Part shown: positions 23,144 to 31,574 of the stretch, one piece after another | How the letters are laid out: each line of letters begins with the position of its first letter | How positions within the stretch are numbered: the first letter of the stretch is position 1 | Source: Chloroflexota bacterium | Lineage (GTDB): Bacteria; Chloroflexota; Limnocylindria; Limnocylindrales; CSP1-4 | Direction of reading: 5' to 3' | Assembly (NCBI GenBank): GCA_005889475.1 | Contig: VBGT01000039.1 | Span: forward strand, 1-35,574 | Length of the DNA: 35,574 bases | The notes under the pieces: generated by a model | What the model saw: the letters and a program-made list of their open reading frames with translations, nothing else | What the model was told of the DNA's origin: nothing | Database searches by the model: none | Program-made: the position numbers and the translations under genes

Positions 23144-24178
23144 ATGGGCGACCTGTACGACGCGATCCCCAAGGTCGAGCTGCACTGCCACGTCGAGGGC
23201 ACCGTGCGGGCCGGGACGGTGCTCGAGCTCGCACGGAAGGCCGGGCGGCCACTGCCCGTCGAGGACCCCGCGGAGCTGTACCGCTACACGTCGCTCGACA
23301 CCTTCCTGGCCATCTTCTGGCTGGTCCAGGAGACGCTCGTCGAGCCCGCGGACTGGGAGCGGATCGCGTACGAATCGCTGGTCGACGCCGCGCCCCACGG
23401 GCTGCGCTACCGCGAGACGTTCTTCACGCCCGCGCGCCACCTCGCCGCCGGACACGATCTCGGGGGCATCGTCGACGGGCTGTCCGCGGGGATCGCGGCG
23501 GCCGAGGCCGACACCGGGGTGCGAGCCTCGCTGATCGCCGACATGGATCGCGCCTACGGGCCGGCCGCCGGGCTCGAATTCATCGAGCTGCTCGTCGCCC
23601 TGCGCCGGGCGGGCCGCGCCGAGCGGGTCATCGGAGTCGGCATGGATTCGACCGAGCTGGGCGTCGACCTGTCGGCGTTCAAGCCGGCGTTCGAGCTGGC
23701 CCGGGGCGCCGGCTTCCGGCTGACGGGCCACGCCGGCGAGGCCGTCGGCACCGGCCCCCGGAACGTCCGCGTCGCCCTCGACCTCCTCCGCGTCGAACGC
23801 ATCGACCACGGCGTCGCGATCATGGAGGACCCGGAGCTGGTCAACCGCGTCGCGGGCGAGCGGATCCCGCTGACGGTCTGCCCGAACAGCAACGTGGTCA
23901 TCGCCAACCGGTTCCCGAGCCTCGAAGCCCACCCGTTCCGGGCCATGCGCGAGGCCGGTCTCGTCGCGACCATCAACACCGACGACCCGGGCATGACGGA
24001 CCTCGACCTGGGGGTGGAGTACCGAACCGTCGCAGCGGCCCAGCGCCTGTCGTTCGACGAGGTCGCGGCAGTGGCGCTGGACGGCGTGGAGGCGAGCTGG
24101 CTCGAAGGTGACGACAAGCGACGCCTGCGCGGCGAGTTCGAGGCGCGCCTCGACGACCTTCGGCCGGCGTCGGCGTAG
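23144..24178 (+). CDS. add: Adenosine deaminase
   Basis: The 344-residue zinc hydrolase converts adenosine to inosine and ammonia in purine salvage. Active-site residues are in their usual places: His14 and His16 in KVELHCHVEGT, His196 and Glu199 in LTGHAGEAVG, His222 in ERIDHGVAI and Asp280 in INTDDPGM. The length and the NTDDP motif fit adenosine deaminase better than adenine deaminase, which usually has SDDP; aminofutalosine deaminase is a remaining alternative within the family. The gene follows the metallohydrolase by 25 nt but appears to have its own -10 box. Confidence 0.9.
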   Translation: MGDLYDAIPKVELHCHVEGTVRAGTVLELARKAGRPLPVEDPAELYRYTSLDTFLAIFWLVQETLVEPADWERIAYESLVDAAPHGLRYRETFFTPARHLAAGHDLGGIVDGLSAGIAAAEADTGVRASLIADMDRAYGPAAGLEFIELLVALRRAGRAERVIGVGMDSTELGVDLSAFKPAFELARGAGFRLTGHAGEAVGTGPRNVRVALDLLRVERIDHGVAIMEDPELVNRVAGERIPLTVCPNSNVVIANRFPSLEAHPFRAMREAGLVATINTDDPGMTDLDLGVEYRTVAAAQRLSFDEVAAVALDGVEASWLEGDDKRRLRGEFEARLDDLRPASA

Positions 24179-24267
24179 CTCATCGCGACCCCCGTGACGA
24201 ACGACGTCGCTGATTGATGCCCTGCCGCAATGTTCCCGCCGGCCGGCGCGCAGGTCGGAGCGCGGTG

Positions 24268-25818
24268 GTGCGTTCCCTGGTCTCGACGAACGCGCGCTGG
24301 CTCGCGCCCGTCGTCGCCGCCTGCCTGATCGCCTCGGGCTGCCAGCCGTCGCCGACCGCATCGCCGACGCCACGCGCCAGCTCTCCGGCGCCGACCTCGC
24401 CGGCAGCCTCGCCCGTCGGCCCCTCGTCGGCGGCGAGGATCCCGCTCGCGGACGACCTCCGCGACGCGGTCGACGTCGATGCGATCGTGGCCGACCTTGG
24501 CCGGCTGCAGTCCATCGCCGCCGAGCACGGCGGTGCGCGCCCGGCGGGCAGCGACGGCCACGCCGCGGCCGCGGCCTTCGTCGCCGACCAGCTTCGCGCT
24601 GCGGGCTACTCGGTCGAGCTCCAGCCGGTCGATGTGCCCTTCTTCCGCCAGCTCGCGCCGAGCGTGCTCCAGGTCGAGGGCGCCGGCCCCGCATTCGAGG
24701 ACGTCCACGACTTCAAGGCGATGCTCCTCTCGGCCAGCGGCACGGTGACCGCGCCGGTCTTCGCCCTCGGCTTCAACCCGGGGGCGCTGCCGGGCGATCG
24801 CGCCGGCCTCGGCTGCAACCCCGGGGACTGGAGCGGCGTCCCCGCCGGCTCGATCGTGCTGGTGCAGGCCGCCGGATGCCGGCGTCGCGACGTCATCGTG
24901 CAGGCGCAGGCCGCAGGCGCCCTCGCGCTGCTGACCGCCTACCCGGAGTGGGCTCGCGATGAGGTGCTGCGGCCCACGCTGATCAACCCGAACGGCATCC
25001 GGATCCCGGTCCTCGGCGTCACCGAGGCGACCGGGACGGCGCTCGCCGACGCGGCTGCCGCCGGGAAGCAGGTCCACATCTCGACCCGGACCGCCGTCGA
25101 GACCCGATCGAGCGTGAACGTGATCGGCGAGACGGCGGGTGGCGACCCCAGCCACGTCGTCATGCTCGGCGGACATCTCGACTCGGTGGTCGACGGGCCG
25201 GGGATCAACGACGACGGCAGCGGCACCATGACCGTGCTCGAGATCGCCCGCGAGCTGGCTGCCCAGCTCCGAAAGGGAGGCAGCGGAGCGCCGGCGCCGG
25301 GCTGGAAGGTGCGCGTCGGCTTCTGGACCGGGGAGGAGATCGGGCTGCTGGGCTCGACCGCGTGGGTCGGCCGGTCGGGCGCGCCGCCCCTCACCTCGAT
25401 CGCGGCCTACCTCAACCTCGACATGCTCGGCTCGCCGAACGGCGGGCGGTTCGTCTACGACGGCGCCACCACGACGCGCCCGGCCCCGTCCGGCATCGCC
25501 AGCCAGCTGTTCGTCCGCGCCCTCGAGGAGGAGGGCCTCGTCTGGCAGTCCGTGTCGGTCGGGTCGAGCGACAACGTCCCCTTCGACCAGTTCGGGGTGC
25601 CGACAAGCGGGCTGTTCTCCGGCGCCAACGAGATCAAATCGGGGACACAGGCCGAGCTCTTCGGGGGAACGGGCGACGCGCCTGCTGACGCCTGCTTCCA
25701 CCTCGCCTGCGACACGACGGCGAACATCGATCGGCAGCTGCTGGGCGAGCTGGCGCGGACCGCGGGCTGGGTGGTCGGCGCGCTCGCATCAGGCGAGGTC
25801 GACCTGGGCTCGTCCTGA
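24268..25818 (+). CDS. M28-family zinc aminopeptidase lipoprotein with PA domain
   Basis: The predicted product is a lipoprotein on the outer face of the membrane. The signal peptide RWLAPVVAACLIASGC places the lipobox Cys at residue 25 from GTG 24268. That start has GGAG 7 nt upstream and gives a normal signal length; ATG 24217 would add an unlikely 17 residues. A Ser/Pro/Ala spacer follows. A protease-associated insert lies around residues 150-240 (LVQAAGCRRRDVIVQAQAAGALALL in two pieces). The M28 catalytic domain has ligands in LGGHLDSVVDGPGINDDGSG, WTGEEIGLLG, YLNLDMLGSPN and ACFHLACDT, the order of Streptomyces griseus aminopeptidase. It probably trims peptides for uptake. It converges with tRNA-Pro. 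Confidence 0.88.
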   Translation: MRSLVSTNARWLAPVVAACLIASGCQPSPTASPTPRASSPAPTSPAASPVGPSSAARIPLADDLRDAVDVDAIVADLGRLQSIAAEHGGARPAGSDGHAAAAAFVADQLRAAGYSVELQPVDVPFFRQLAPSVLQVEGAGPAFEDVHDFKAMLLSASGTVTAPVFALGFNPGALPGDRAGLGCNPGDWSGVPAGSIVLVQAAGCRRRDVIVQAQAAGALALLTAYPEWARDEVLRPTLINPNGIRIPVLGVTEATGTALADAAAAGKQVHISTRTAVETRSSVNVIGETAGGDPSHVVMLGGHLDSVVDGPGINDDGSGTMTVLEIARELAAQLRKGGSGAPAPGWKVRVGFWTGEEIGLLGSTAWVGRSGAPPLTSIAAYLNLDMLGSPNGGRFVYDGATTTRPAPSGIASQLFVRALEEEGLVWQSVSVGSSDNVPFDQFGVPTSGLFSGANEIKSGTQAELFGGTGDAPADACFHLACDTTANIDRQLLGELARTAGWVVGALASGEVDLGSS

Positions 25819-25830
25819 CACGGCGGGAAT

Positions 25831-25907
25831 TGGTCGGGGCGGCGGGATTTGAACCCACGACTTCATCGTCCCGAACGATGCGCGCTACCAGGCTGCGCTA
25901 CGCCCCG
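25831..25907 (-). tRNA. tRNA-Pro(CGG)
   Basis: A 77-nt cloverleaf with encoded CCA reads on the minus strand: acceptor CGGGGCG pairs with CGCCCCG, D arm GCGC/GCGC with AGCCTGGTA loop, anticodon stem CATCG/CGATG enclosing TTCGGGA (anticodon CGG), and T arm GTGGG/CCCGC with TTCAAAT. The first base is at 25907, the discriminator A at 25834. A TATCAT box lies about 30 nt upstream (minus strand). Confidence 0.97.
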
Positions 25908-25957
25908 ACCGAGGGGCCCTCTGGCGGGCCCGCGGATGATAGCAGAGGGTCGCCGCG

Positions 25958-27217
25958 CTACTCGCCGAGGGCGTCGGCCGCCGGGTCGTGGCGCGGCGGG
26001 TCGTGGACCGGCCACATGGTCACGGCCGCGGCGAGGAACGAGGCCGCCATCAGCCCGAACACGATCGGCAGGCCCGCCGTCTCGCCGACCCGTTCGATGA
26101 GCGCGCCGTAGGCCGCGACCCACAGCGAGCCGACGCCGAAGGCGAGTGTGAAGTACAGGGCGAAGGCGACGTCACGCACGCCGGTCGGGACGACGTCAGC
26201 CAGGAGGGCCTGGAGCTGCGGGCTCTCGGCGAACGAGAAGAGGCCCATGATCGCGACGCCGACCCACAGCCCGAGGAGGCTGGAGCCGACGGCGATGAAC
26301 ACCAGGAAGCCGAGCGCCCCGCCAACGTAGGCGCCGACGATCGTCGGCCGCCGGCCGATGCGATCCGAGAGCCAGCCGGCAACGAGCGGCATCGGCACCG
26401 AGAGGACGATGAGCCCCGCGTACATGAGGTTCGTCGTCGACTCCGGCAGCCGGAGCACGTGGGTGAGGTACAGCAGGGCGAACAGGTTGGCCACGCCGAG
26501 GCCTCGCCCGCCGCCGCCGAAGACCGAGGCGAGGTAGGTCCGCTTGATCCTCGAATCCCGCCAGATCGTGCCGACCGCGGCGCGCACCGAGCCCTCCCGG
26601 ATCGCGGCGAGCCGGTCGGCGCCCGTCTCGCGCACCCAGCGCAGCATCGCGAGGCCGACCAGCGCGGCCGGGATGCCGAAGACCACGGAGGCGCCCCGCC
26701 ACCCGGCGACCGCGAGCAGGGGTGGCCCAGCGAGCGCGGCGATGACCGTGCCCACGTTGCCGCCGGAGATGTGGGCGCTGATCGCGAACCCGCGGCGCTC
26801 CGGCGGAAACTGCTCGGCGAGGAGGGCGTTGCCGACCGGGTGCTGCGGCGAGCCGCCGATGCGCGAGACGACGTTCGTGGCGGCGAACGTGATGAATGAC
26901 GAGGCTGCCGCCTGCGCCGCAAAGCCGAGCCCGAACAGGACGCCGCCGGCGGCCATCAGCCAGCGCCGCTCGACGTATCGGGTGACGATGCCGTAGGTCG
27001 CCTGGACGAGGCCCGACGAGAACGCCCCCGCCGCGGCGACGAAGGTCACGGCCTGCACCCCGACCCCGAACTCATCGATGATCTTGAGGAAGATCAGGGG
27101 CAGGATGACCGCCTGCGCGTGGTTGACGGCATGGGCGATCGCGAGCAGCCACAGGGTCCGCTCCGGGCGGATCTCGGACGCCGATGGCGTGGACGGGCGG
27201 GGCCGGTCGGCAGCCAC
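25958..27217 (-). CDS. Major facilitator superfamily transporter
   Basis: The 419-residue inner-membrane protein has about 12 TM helices. MFS signatures are SRIGGSPQHPVGNALLAEQF after TM4, the loop motif GWLSDRIGRRPT between TM8 and TM9 (the repeat of motif A) and a central cytoplasmic loop of about 40 residues (RWVRETGADRLAAIREGSVR). The first helix starts after 22 polar residues. The ADHFGV-type N-terminal segment and AISAHISGGNVGTVIAAL resemble fosmidomycin-resistance-like and other efflux MFS. The start is GTG 27217, 25 nt after the PAS gene stop, so the two are an operon. A TetR gene lies divergently upstream, the usual arrangement for drug-efflux control. The substrate is not known. Confidence 0.88.
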   Translation of the reverse strand: MAADRPRPSTPSASEIRPERTLWLLAIAHAVNHAQAVILPLIFLKIIDEFGVGVQAVTFVAAAGAFSSGLVQATYGIVTRYVERRWLMAAGGVLFGLGFAAQAAASSFITFAATNVVSRIGGSPQHPVGNALLAEQFPPERRGFAISAHISGGNVGTVIAALAGPPLLAVAGWRGASVVFGIPAALVGLAMLRWVRETGADRLAAIREGSVRAAVGTIWRDSRIKRTYLASVFGGGGRGLGVANLFALLYLTHVLRLPESTTNLMYAGLIVLSVPMPLVAGWLSDRIGRRPTIVGAYVGGALGFLVFIAVGSSLLGLWVGVAIMGLFSFAESPQLQALLADVVPTGVRDVAFALYFTLAFGVGSLWVAAYGALIERVGETAGLPIVFGLMAASFLAAAVTMWPVHDPPRHDPAADALGE

Positions 27218-27242
27218 CCCGTCGATCTGTCGGGCGCCCGGC

Positions 27243-27716
27243 TCAGCCGGGCTCGGGCGTGGCGGCGCGCCGGCGCCACGTGCTCACGTAGCCATCGCCG
27301 AGGCGGATCGCCCGGAGGTCGTAGGACCCGCCGATCCAGCGGCCACCGGCCACCGTGTCGGCGACCATGGCGCCGTCCCTGGAGTAGGGCCGGCCGGTCT
27401 CGACGACATCACGCAGCGTGTCGAAGTAACCACTCGAGCGGAACTCGGGCAGCAGCTCGCCGGTGATGAGCCCGATCAGCGCCTCGCGCTCGATGCCGGC
27501 CCAGCTGGCCGCGGCGAGGTTCACGAACTCGAGCCGGAAGTCGAGGATTCGGCCGTCTCGGTCCCGGATGGCGGTGGCGACCGAGACCGGTTCTTCGATC
27601 GTGTCGAGGACGGCGAGCAGCCGCCGCTCGAGCTCTGGTCGGTTGGTCGTCACGTTCCGCGGAAGCATAGGGGAACGGCCGTTCGCGGAGACCGGCTGGT
27701 CGCGTTTCCGAGACAT
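27243..27716 (-). CDS. Stand-alone PAS-domain protein upstream of the MFS transporter
   Basis: The 157-residue soluble protein has one PAS domain of about residues 30-150. RRLLAVLDTIEEPVSVATAIRD is the opening, LDFRLEFVNLAAASWAGI the core strand and helix, and LLPEFRSSGYFDTLRDVVETG the helix that precedes the closing strands. This PAS variant is typically found at the N-terminus of actinobacterial GAF/SpoIIE or GGDEF proteins, but here it stands alone. ATG 27716 is the likely start, with AGGAG about 12 nt upstream; ATG 27668 is the alternative and removes only disordered residues. It is the first gene of a two-gene unit with the MFS transporter. Confidence 0.75.
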   Translation of the reverse strand: MSRKRDQPVSANGRSPMLPRNVTTNRPELERRLLAVLDTIEEPVSVATAIRDRDGRILDFRLEFVNLAAASWAGIEREALIGLITGELLPEFRSSGYFDTLRDVVETGRPYSRDGAMVADTVAGGRWIGGSYDLRAIRLGDGYVSTWRRRAATPEPG

Positions 27717-27839
27717 GGGGTAGTGGCGCTCCTGGAGTGGATGAGCCGTGCTCGCTGGGTTGCTCGTCGGGTGAGCGGCCGCGCCAGGGCGGACCCGGCG
27801 CGGCAAGGTGCTCGGCGCGAGGGGTTGCGCCACCCGGAC

Positions 27840-27857
27840 TGTATCAGTTTCTATACA
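27840..27857. promoter_or_regulatory. TGTAT-N8-ATACA inverted repeat upstream of tetR
   Basis: An inverted repeat in an AT-rich patch (TGTAT at 27840-27844, ATACA at 27853-27857) between tetR and the PAS/MFS pair. It lies 13 bp before the tetR -35 box, a fitting place for a TetR autoregulatory operator. Confidence 0.45.
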
Positions 27858-27869
27858 TGGCGTCTAGTA

Positions 27870-27897
27870 TTGATTTCCCAAGAGTGGATGCTATGGT
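27870..27897 (+). promoter_or_regulatory. tetR promoter
   Basis: TTGATT (27870-27875), a 16-nt spacer and TATGGT (27892-27897). The -10 box ends 6 nt before the ATG, predicting a leaderless transcript. Confidence 0.55.
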
Positions 27898-27903
27898 GGG
27901 GCG

Positions 27904-28500
27904 ATGGACGCGGACGCGCGATCGGCACGCCATCCGGGCCGGCCGCGCCGTGCCGCCACCGACGCCGCGATCGTTCGGGCAGCCGTCGAGCTCATGACCA
28001 AGGGAGGCGTCCAGGCGACCACCCTGACCGCGGTCGCGAAGCGGGCCGGCGTCGCCCGCGCGACGGTGTACCTGCGCTGGCCCACCCGCTCGGCGCTGAT
28101 CGGCGCGGCCGCTCGGGCGGCCGTCGGGGGCCAGGTCCTGCCGCTCACGGGCAACGTCGAGCAGGACATCCGCGGCGGCGCGGGGTTCATCCAGCGTGTG
28201 TTCGAGCGTGCATCGACGCCGGCGATGCTCCCGGAGATCGTCCGCGGCGTGCTGGCCAACCCGCCCGAGATCAGCTTCGAGGCGGTGGCGCCACGACGGC
28301 GCGAGTTCGCGCGCCTCTATCGGGCCGGCGCGGAGGCCGCCGGTCTCGACCCGACGGTCGACCCCCACCTTGCATTCGACATCCTCCTCGGGACCGCGAT
28401 CGCCCATCTGCTCGCGAACGGTCGGCCGATGGCGGAGGCGGAGGCCGAAAAGCTCGCCGAGGTGATCATCGCCGGCCTGCGCGTCCCGAGGCCGGCCTAG
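27904..28500 (+). CDS. TetR/AcrR-family transcriptional regulator
   Basis: The 198-residue repressor-type protein has a helix-turn-helix at about residues 18-62 (AIVRAAVELMTKGGVQATTL, then AVAKRAGVARATVYLRWPTR), the strongly conserved TetR block. The C-terminal region (about 75-195) is all-helical and would bind a ligand and dimerise; LLGTAIAHLLANGRPM is near the dimer interface. It belongs to the subgroup with TetR_C_11-like C-terminus by general look, which is uncertain. It is divergent from the PAS/MFS genes, 187 bp between starts, and probably controls them and itself through the TGTAT-N8-ATACA site. It converges with glnA, from which it is separated by a strong hairpin. Confidence 0.92.
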   Translation: MDADARSARHPGRPRRAATDAAIVRAAVELMTKGGVQATTLTAVAKRAGVARATVYLRWPTRSALIGAAARAAVGGQVLPLTGNVEQDIRGGAGFIQRVFERASTPAMLPEIVRGVLANPPEISFEAVAPRRREFARLYRAGAEAAGLDPTVDPHLAFDILLGTAIAHLLANGRPMAEAEAEKLAEVIIAGLRVPRPA

Positions 28501-28513
28501 CGTCCGAGACGAA

Positions 28514-28542
28514 CCGAGCGGCCGGTTGGACCGGCCGCTCGG
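28514..28542. terminator. Perfect 13-bp hairpin between convergent tetR and glnA
   Basis: CCGAGCGGCCGGT (28514-28526), loop TGG, ACCGGCCGCTCGG (28530-28542). It has no T tract but an extremely stable stem between two convergent genes, so it is probably a bidirectional transcription stop. Confidence 0.7.
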
Positions 28543-28550
28543 GCTGTGCT

Positions 28551-28574
28551 GCGGGCCGAGGAGGACCAGCCCGC
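28551..28574 (-). terminator. Second, weaker hairpin after glnA
   Basis: GCGGGC (28551-28556) pairs with GCCCGC (28569-28574) across a 12-nt loop, immediately past the glnA stop. It probably assists the larger hairpin. Confidence 0.35.
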
Positions 28575-28579
28575 GGGTT

Positions 28580-29932
28580 CTAGAACTGCTCGAGGTAGCG
28601 CTCGACCTCCCAATCGGAGACCTGCGTCCGGTACTCGTCCCACTCGGCGCGCTTCGCGTCGACGAAATGGCTGAACACGTGGTCGCCGAGCGCCTCGCGG
28701 ATCACGGCATCCTTCTCGAGCTCGTCGAGGGCCTCGCCGAGCGTGCCCGGGAGCTCCTTGATCGATTTGGCCGCGATCTGCGCCGCGTCCATCTCGAAGA
28801 GCGACTCCTCCACCGGCTCGGCGAGCTCGAGACCCTTGTCCACGCCGTCGAGTCCGGCCGCGATCATCGCGGCGAAGGCGAGGTACGTGTTCGACGATGG
28901 GTCTGGGCAGCGCACCTCGACCCGGGTGCCCTCGATCGACTTGCCGGGCGAGACCATCGGCACCCGGATGAGCGCCGAACGATTGGTCCGGCCCCAGGTG
29001 AGGTACGTCGGGGCCTCGTAGCCGGGAACCAGCCGCTTGTAGCTGTTCACGAGCGGCGCGAGGACCGCGATCATGCCCCGCGCATGGCTCAGGATGCCGG
29101 CCATGTACGACTTGGCGAGCGGCGAGAGGCCGTACGACGACTCGGCGTCGGCGAACGCGTTCTGCGAGCGCTCGATCGAGTACAGGCTCTGGTGGGTGTG
29201 CATCCCCGAGCCGTTGATCCCGTGGATCGGCTTGGGCATGAATGTCGCGTACAGGCCGTGCTGCTGGGCAATCGCCTTCAGCGTGAACTTGAAGGTGATC
29301 GCGTTGTCGGCCGTCTGGAGCGCATCCGCATACTCGAAGTCGATCTCGTGCTGGCCGGCCGCGACCTCGTGGTGGGCGGCCTCGACGCGGATCCCGAACG
29401 CCTCGAGCGCGTCGACCATGTCGTGGCGGATCGCCCCGGCGAGGTCGGTGCTGAAGTCGAAGTAGCCGGCCTGGTCGTGGGGCAGCGGCTCGATCGTCCC
29501 GTCCTCGGCTCGGCGGAACAGGAAGAACTCGAGCTCGGGCCCCATGTTCACGATGTAGCCGAGCTTGCGAGCCCGATCCACCTGGCGCCGGAGCACGAAG
29601 CGCGGGTCACCGGCGAACGCCTCGCCGCGCGGCGTGTACACGTCGCAGATGACCCGGGCCGCCGTGCCGCTTGACCACGGGATCTCCGAGAACGTGCGCA
29701 TGTCGGGCATGAGGTACTGGTCGCTCTCGGCGATCCGGGTGAAGCCCTCGATCGAGGAACCGTCGAACCAGGTGCCGTGGCGGACCGAGCCCTCGAGCTG
29801 ATGGACCGGGATCGTCACCGCCTTGACCACGCCCATGATGTCGGTGAACTGGAGCTGGACGAAGCGGATGCCCTTGGCCTTCGCGGCTTCGATCTCGTCC
29901 ATGCTCGACACTGCTTCGTAGGGAGCGACCAC
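28580..29932 (-). CDS. glnA: Glutamine synthetase type I (GSI-alpha)
   Basis: Dodecameric enzyme making glutamine from glutamate, ammonia and ATP, the main ammonium-assimilation step. Length is 450 residues from GTG 29932, chosen because AGGAGG lies 8 nt upstream; ATG 29902 is the shorter alternative. Conserved blocks: FTDIMGVVKAVTIP, FDGSSIEGFTRIAESDQYL, MGPELEFFLF, HHEVAAGQHEIDF, FMPKPIHGINGSGMHTHQSL, LVPGYEAPTYLTWGRTNRSA (in parts) and RVEVRCPDPSSNTYL. The adenylylation motif NLYDLP of GSI-beta is replaced by a SLFEM/KELP stretch and the GSI-beta insertion is absent. It is therefore the GSI-alpha type, regulated by feedback and transcription rather than adenylylation. The Arg in FTRIAESD corresponds to the feedback Arg of the Bacillus enzyme. 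A PucR-type regulator gene lies 145 bp upstream. Confidence 0.96.
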   Translation of the reverse strand: MVAPYEAVSSMDEIEAAKAKGIRFVQLQFTDIMGVVKAVTIPVHQLEGSVRHGTWFDGSSIEGFTRIAESDQYLMPDMRTFSEIPWSSGTAARVICDVYTPRGEAFAGDPRFVLRRQVDRARKLGYIVNMGPELEFFLFRRAEDGTIEPLPHDQAGYFDFSTDLAGAIRHDMVDALEAFGIRVEAAHHEVAAGQHEIDFEYADALQTADNAITFKFTLKAIAQQHGLYATFMPKPIHGINGSGMHTHQSLYSIERSQNAFADAESSYGLSPLAKSYMAGILSHARGMIAVLAPLVNSYKRLVPGYEAPTYLTWGRTNRSALIRVPMVSPGKSIEGTRVEVRCPDPSSNTYLAFAAMIAAGLDGVDKGLELAEPVEESLFEMDAAQIAAKSIKELPGTLGEALDELEKDAVIREALGDHVFSHFVDAKRAEWDEYRTQVSDWEVERYLEQF

Positions 29933-29940
29933 CGACGCTG

Positions 29941-29946
29941 CCTCCT
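29941..29946 (-). promoter_or_regulatory. Ribosome binding site AGGAGG of glnA
   Basis: AGGAGG on the minus strand is 8 nt before GTG 29932 and decides this start over ATG 29902, which has no Shine-Dalgarno. Confidence 0.65.
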
Positions 29947-30077
29947 GTCCTTCGCGGACCTGTCCCCACCACGCGCCTTGTGCAGCGCGCACGAGCAATC
30001 ACGCGGCAGGCTCTCGGGCTCCGAGCGTAACACCCCGACCGGCCGCCCGAGGATGGGGACGGCGGGCCTGATCGAGA

Positions 30078-31574
30078 CTAGACTTGTTCTTCTTGCACGA
30101 ATTCGAGCGCGAGGGCCAGGGGCAGGCGGAGGTCGGGATCGGCGAGCTGCCAGCCCGTCGCGGCCTCGATGCGGCGGAGGCGGTAGGCGACCGTGTTGCG
30201 ATGCACGCCGAGGGCCGCGGCCGCCTCGCCGACGCCGCCGTGGCCGAGGATCGCCCGGAGCGTCTCGATCCGCTCGCGACGGACATCCGGGCGGGCGTCG
30301 AGCAGCGGCTCGAGCACGGCCAGCGCGAGCTGCGGGCCGTCGGGCAGCTTGTGCATCGCGCCCAGCATCCGGTAGATCGCCAGGCGGTCGGCGCGGGCGA
30401 GCCGGGGTTGGCGGTCGAGGGCGACCGCTGCCTCGAGCGTCGCCCGCGCGTCGCCCTCCGCGGCCGGTCGTTCGGTGGGGGTCGAGAACGGGCGCGAGAC
30501 GGCCACCGGCCGGGCGAGGAGGTCACCGGCTCGCTCGGCGAGCGCGAGCGCCTCCGCCAGATCACCGGCGACCACGGCCCGGATCTCGAGGCTGTCGGCG
30601 TCGCCGCGCAGGGTCATCCGCCGGGCCGGGGCGAGCAGGCGGATCGCCCGCCGTGCCGCCTCGCGGGCCTCCCGCCCGGCCGGCGTGTCCTCCTCGCCGC
30701 CGGCCTCACGCTGCCGGGCGAGAATGACGACCCACGGCGGGCCGGCGGCGGGCATGGGCTCCGCCCGGCGGGCGCGGTCCACCGCGCCCCGGATCGCCTC
30801 GTCGCGTGCGAGCTCGAGGGCGACGAGCGCGGCGACGCGCGGCAGCGTGACCCGGGCGAGCTCGCTCGCCGGCTCCGCGCCCAGCACGAGCAGGCTCCCG
30901 GCGGCGCCGGTCGCGGAGGGCAGGTCGACGCGGAGCGCCACCGGGGCCACGCGGCCTGTCGCGCCGGTTTCGTAGCGCGCCGCCTCGGCCGCGGCGCCGG
31001 GGGCCTCCGCCGGGGCGTGCACCACGATCGGCGCGCCGCGGCCGGCCTCGAGGGCGAGCGCGCGGCCGAGGAACGCCGACACGGTCGCGACGAGTCCTGC
31101 CACTCCCCCGCCCTCGAGCGCGCGGCGCCGCAGCTCCGCCTCGAGCAGCGAGGCCTGCCGCTCCAGCTCTGCGCCGCGGCCGACGATGAACCCGATGACG
31201 CTCCGCTCGAGGGCGGCTGCGTCGGTCCCACGGACGCGGACGGTCGGAATGCCCGCTTCGTCGAGCGCAGCGGCGGTCCGCTCGAACGCCGCGGCGTCGG
31301 CACCGGACGCGCCCTCGGCCAGGATCGCCCCGGAGACCGGCACGGCGGCGAGCGCGGCCACGAGGTCGGCGAGCTCGTTCGGTCCGGGCGCCACGACCCC
31401 AAGCGCCGAGGCGGGCACGATCGCCACGTCCCCCGCCTCGAGGGCGTCGAACGCCGGGACGCGGGCGCGCATGACGCGCACCCAGGCGATCTGCGGCGAG
31501 GCCGCACTACCACGGGCCACGGTGCGCGGTGTTCCCGGGAAGAGCTCGTCGGCGAGCGCCGCGAGGTCGGTCAC
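30078..31574 (-). CDS. PucR/CdaR-family transcriptional regulator
   Basis: The 498-residue protein starts at GTG 31574, overlapping the resB stop as GTGA. Its N-terminal domain (about 1-120, with SPQIAWVRVMRARVPAF and LEAGDVAIVPASALG) is the PucR purine-catabolism-like sensor domain. The middle (about 150-390) is a GAF/GGDEF-like region rich in Ala and Arg. The C-terminal HTH_30 domain (about 435-495) contains LGHGGVGEAAAALGVHRNT and VAYRLRRIEAATGWQLADPD, the signature of PucR/CdaR proteins. Such regulators control purine, amino-acid or sugar-acid use and often nitrogen metabolism. Its place 145 bp ahead of glnA on the same strand suggests a nitrogen role, which is inference. Confidence 0.9.
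   Translation of the reverse strand: MTDLAALADELFPGTPRTVARGSAASPQIAWVRVMRARVPAFDALEAGDVAIVPASALGVVAPGPNELADLVAALAAVPVSGAILAEGASGADAAAFERTAAALDEAGIPTVRVRGTDAAALERSVIGFIVGRGAELERQASLLEAELRRRALEGGGVAGLVATVSAFLGRALALEAGRGAPIVVHAPAEAPGAAAEAARYETGATGRVAPVALRVDLPSATGAAGSLLVLGAEPASELARVTLPRVAALVALELARDEAIRGAVDRARRAEPMPAAGPPWVVILARQREAGGEEDTPAGREAREAARRAIRLLAPARRMTLRGDADSLEIRAVVAGDLAEALALAERAGDLLARPVAVSRPFSTPTERPAAEGDARATLEAAVALDRQPRLARADRLAIYRMLGAMHKLPDGPQLALAVLEPLLDARPDVRRERIETLRAILGHGGVGEAAAALGVHRNTVAYRLRRIEAATGWQLADPDLRLPLALALEFVQEEQV

Noticed and set aside
25831-25907. tRNA-Pro 3' end as a phage or island attachment site.
   Set aside because: No integrase gene and no repeated copy of the tRNA 3' end were found within the window.
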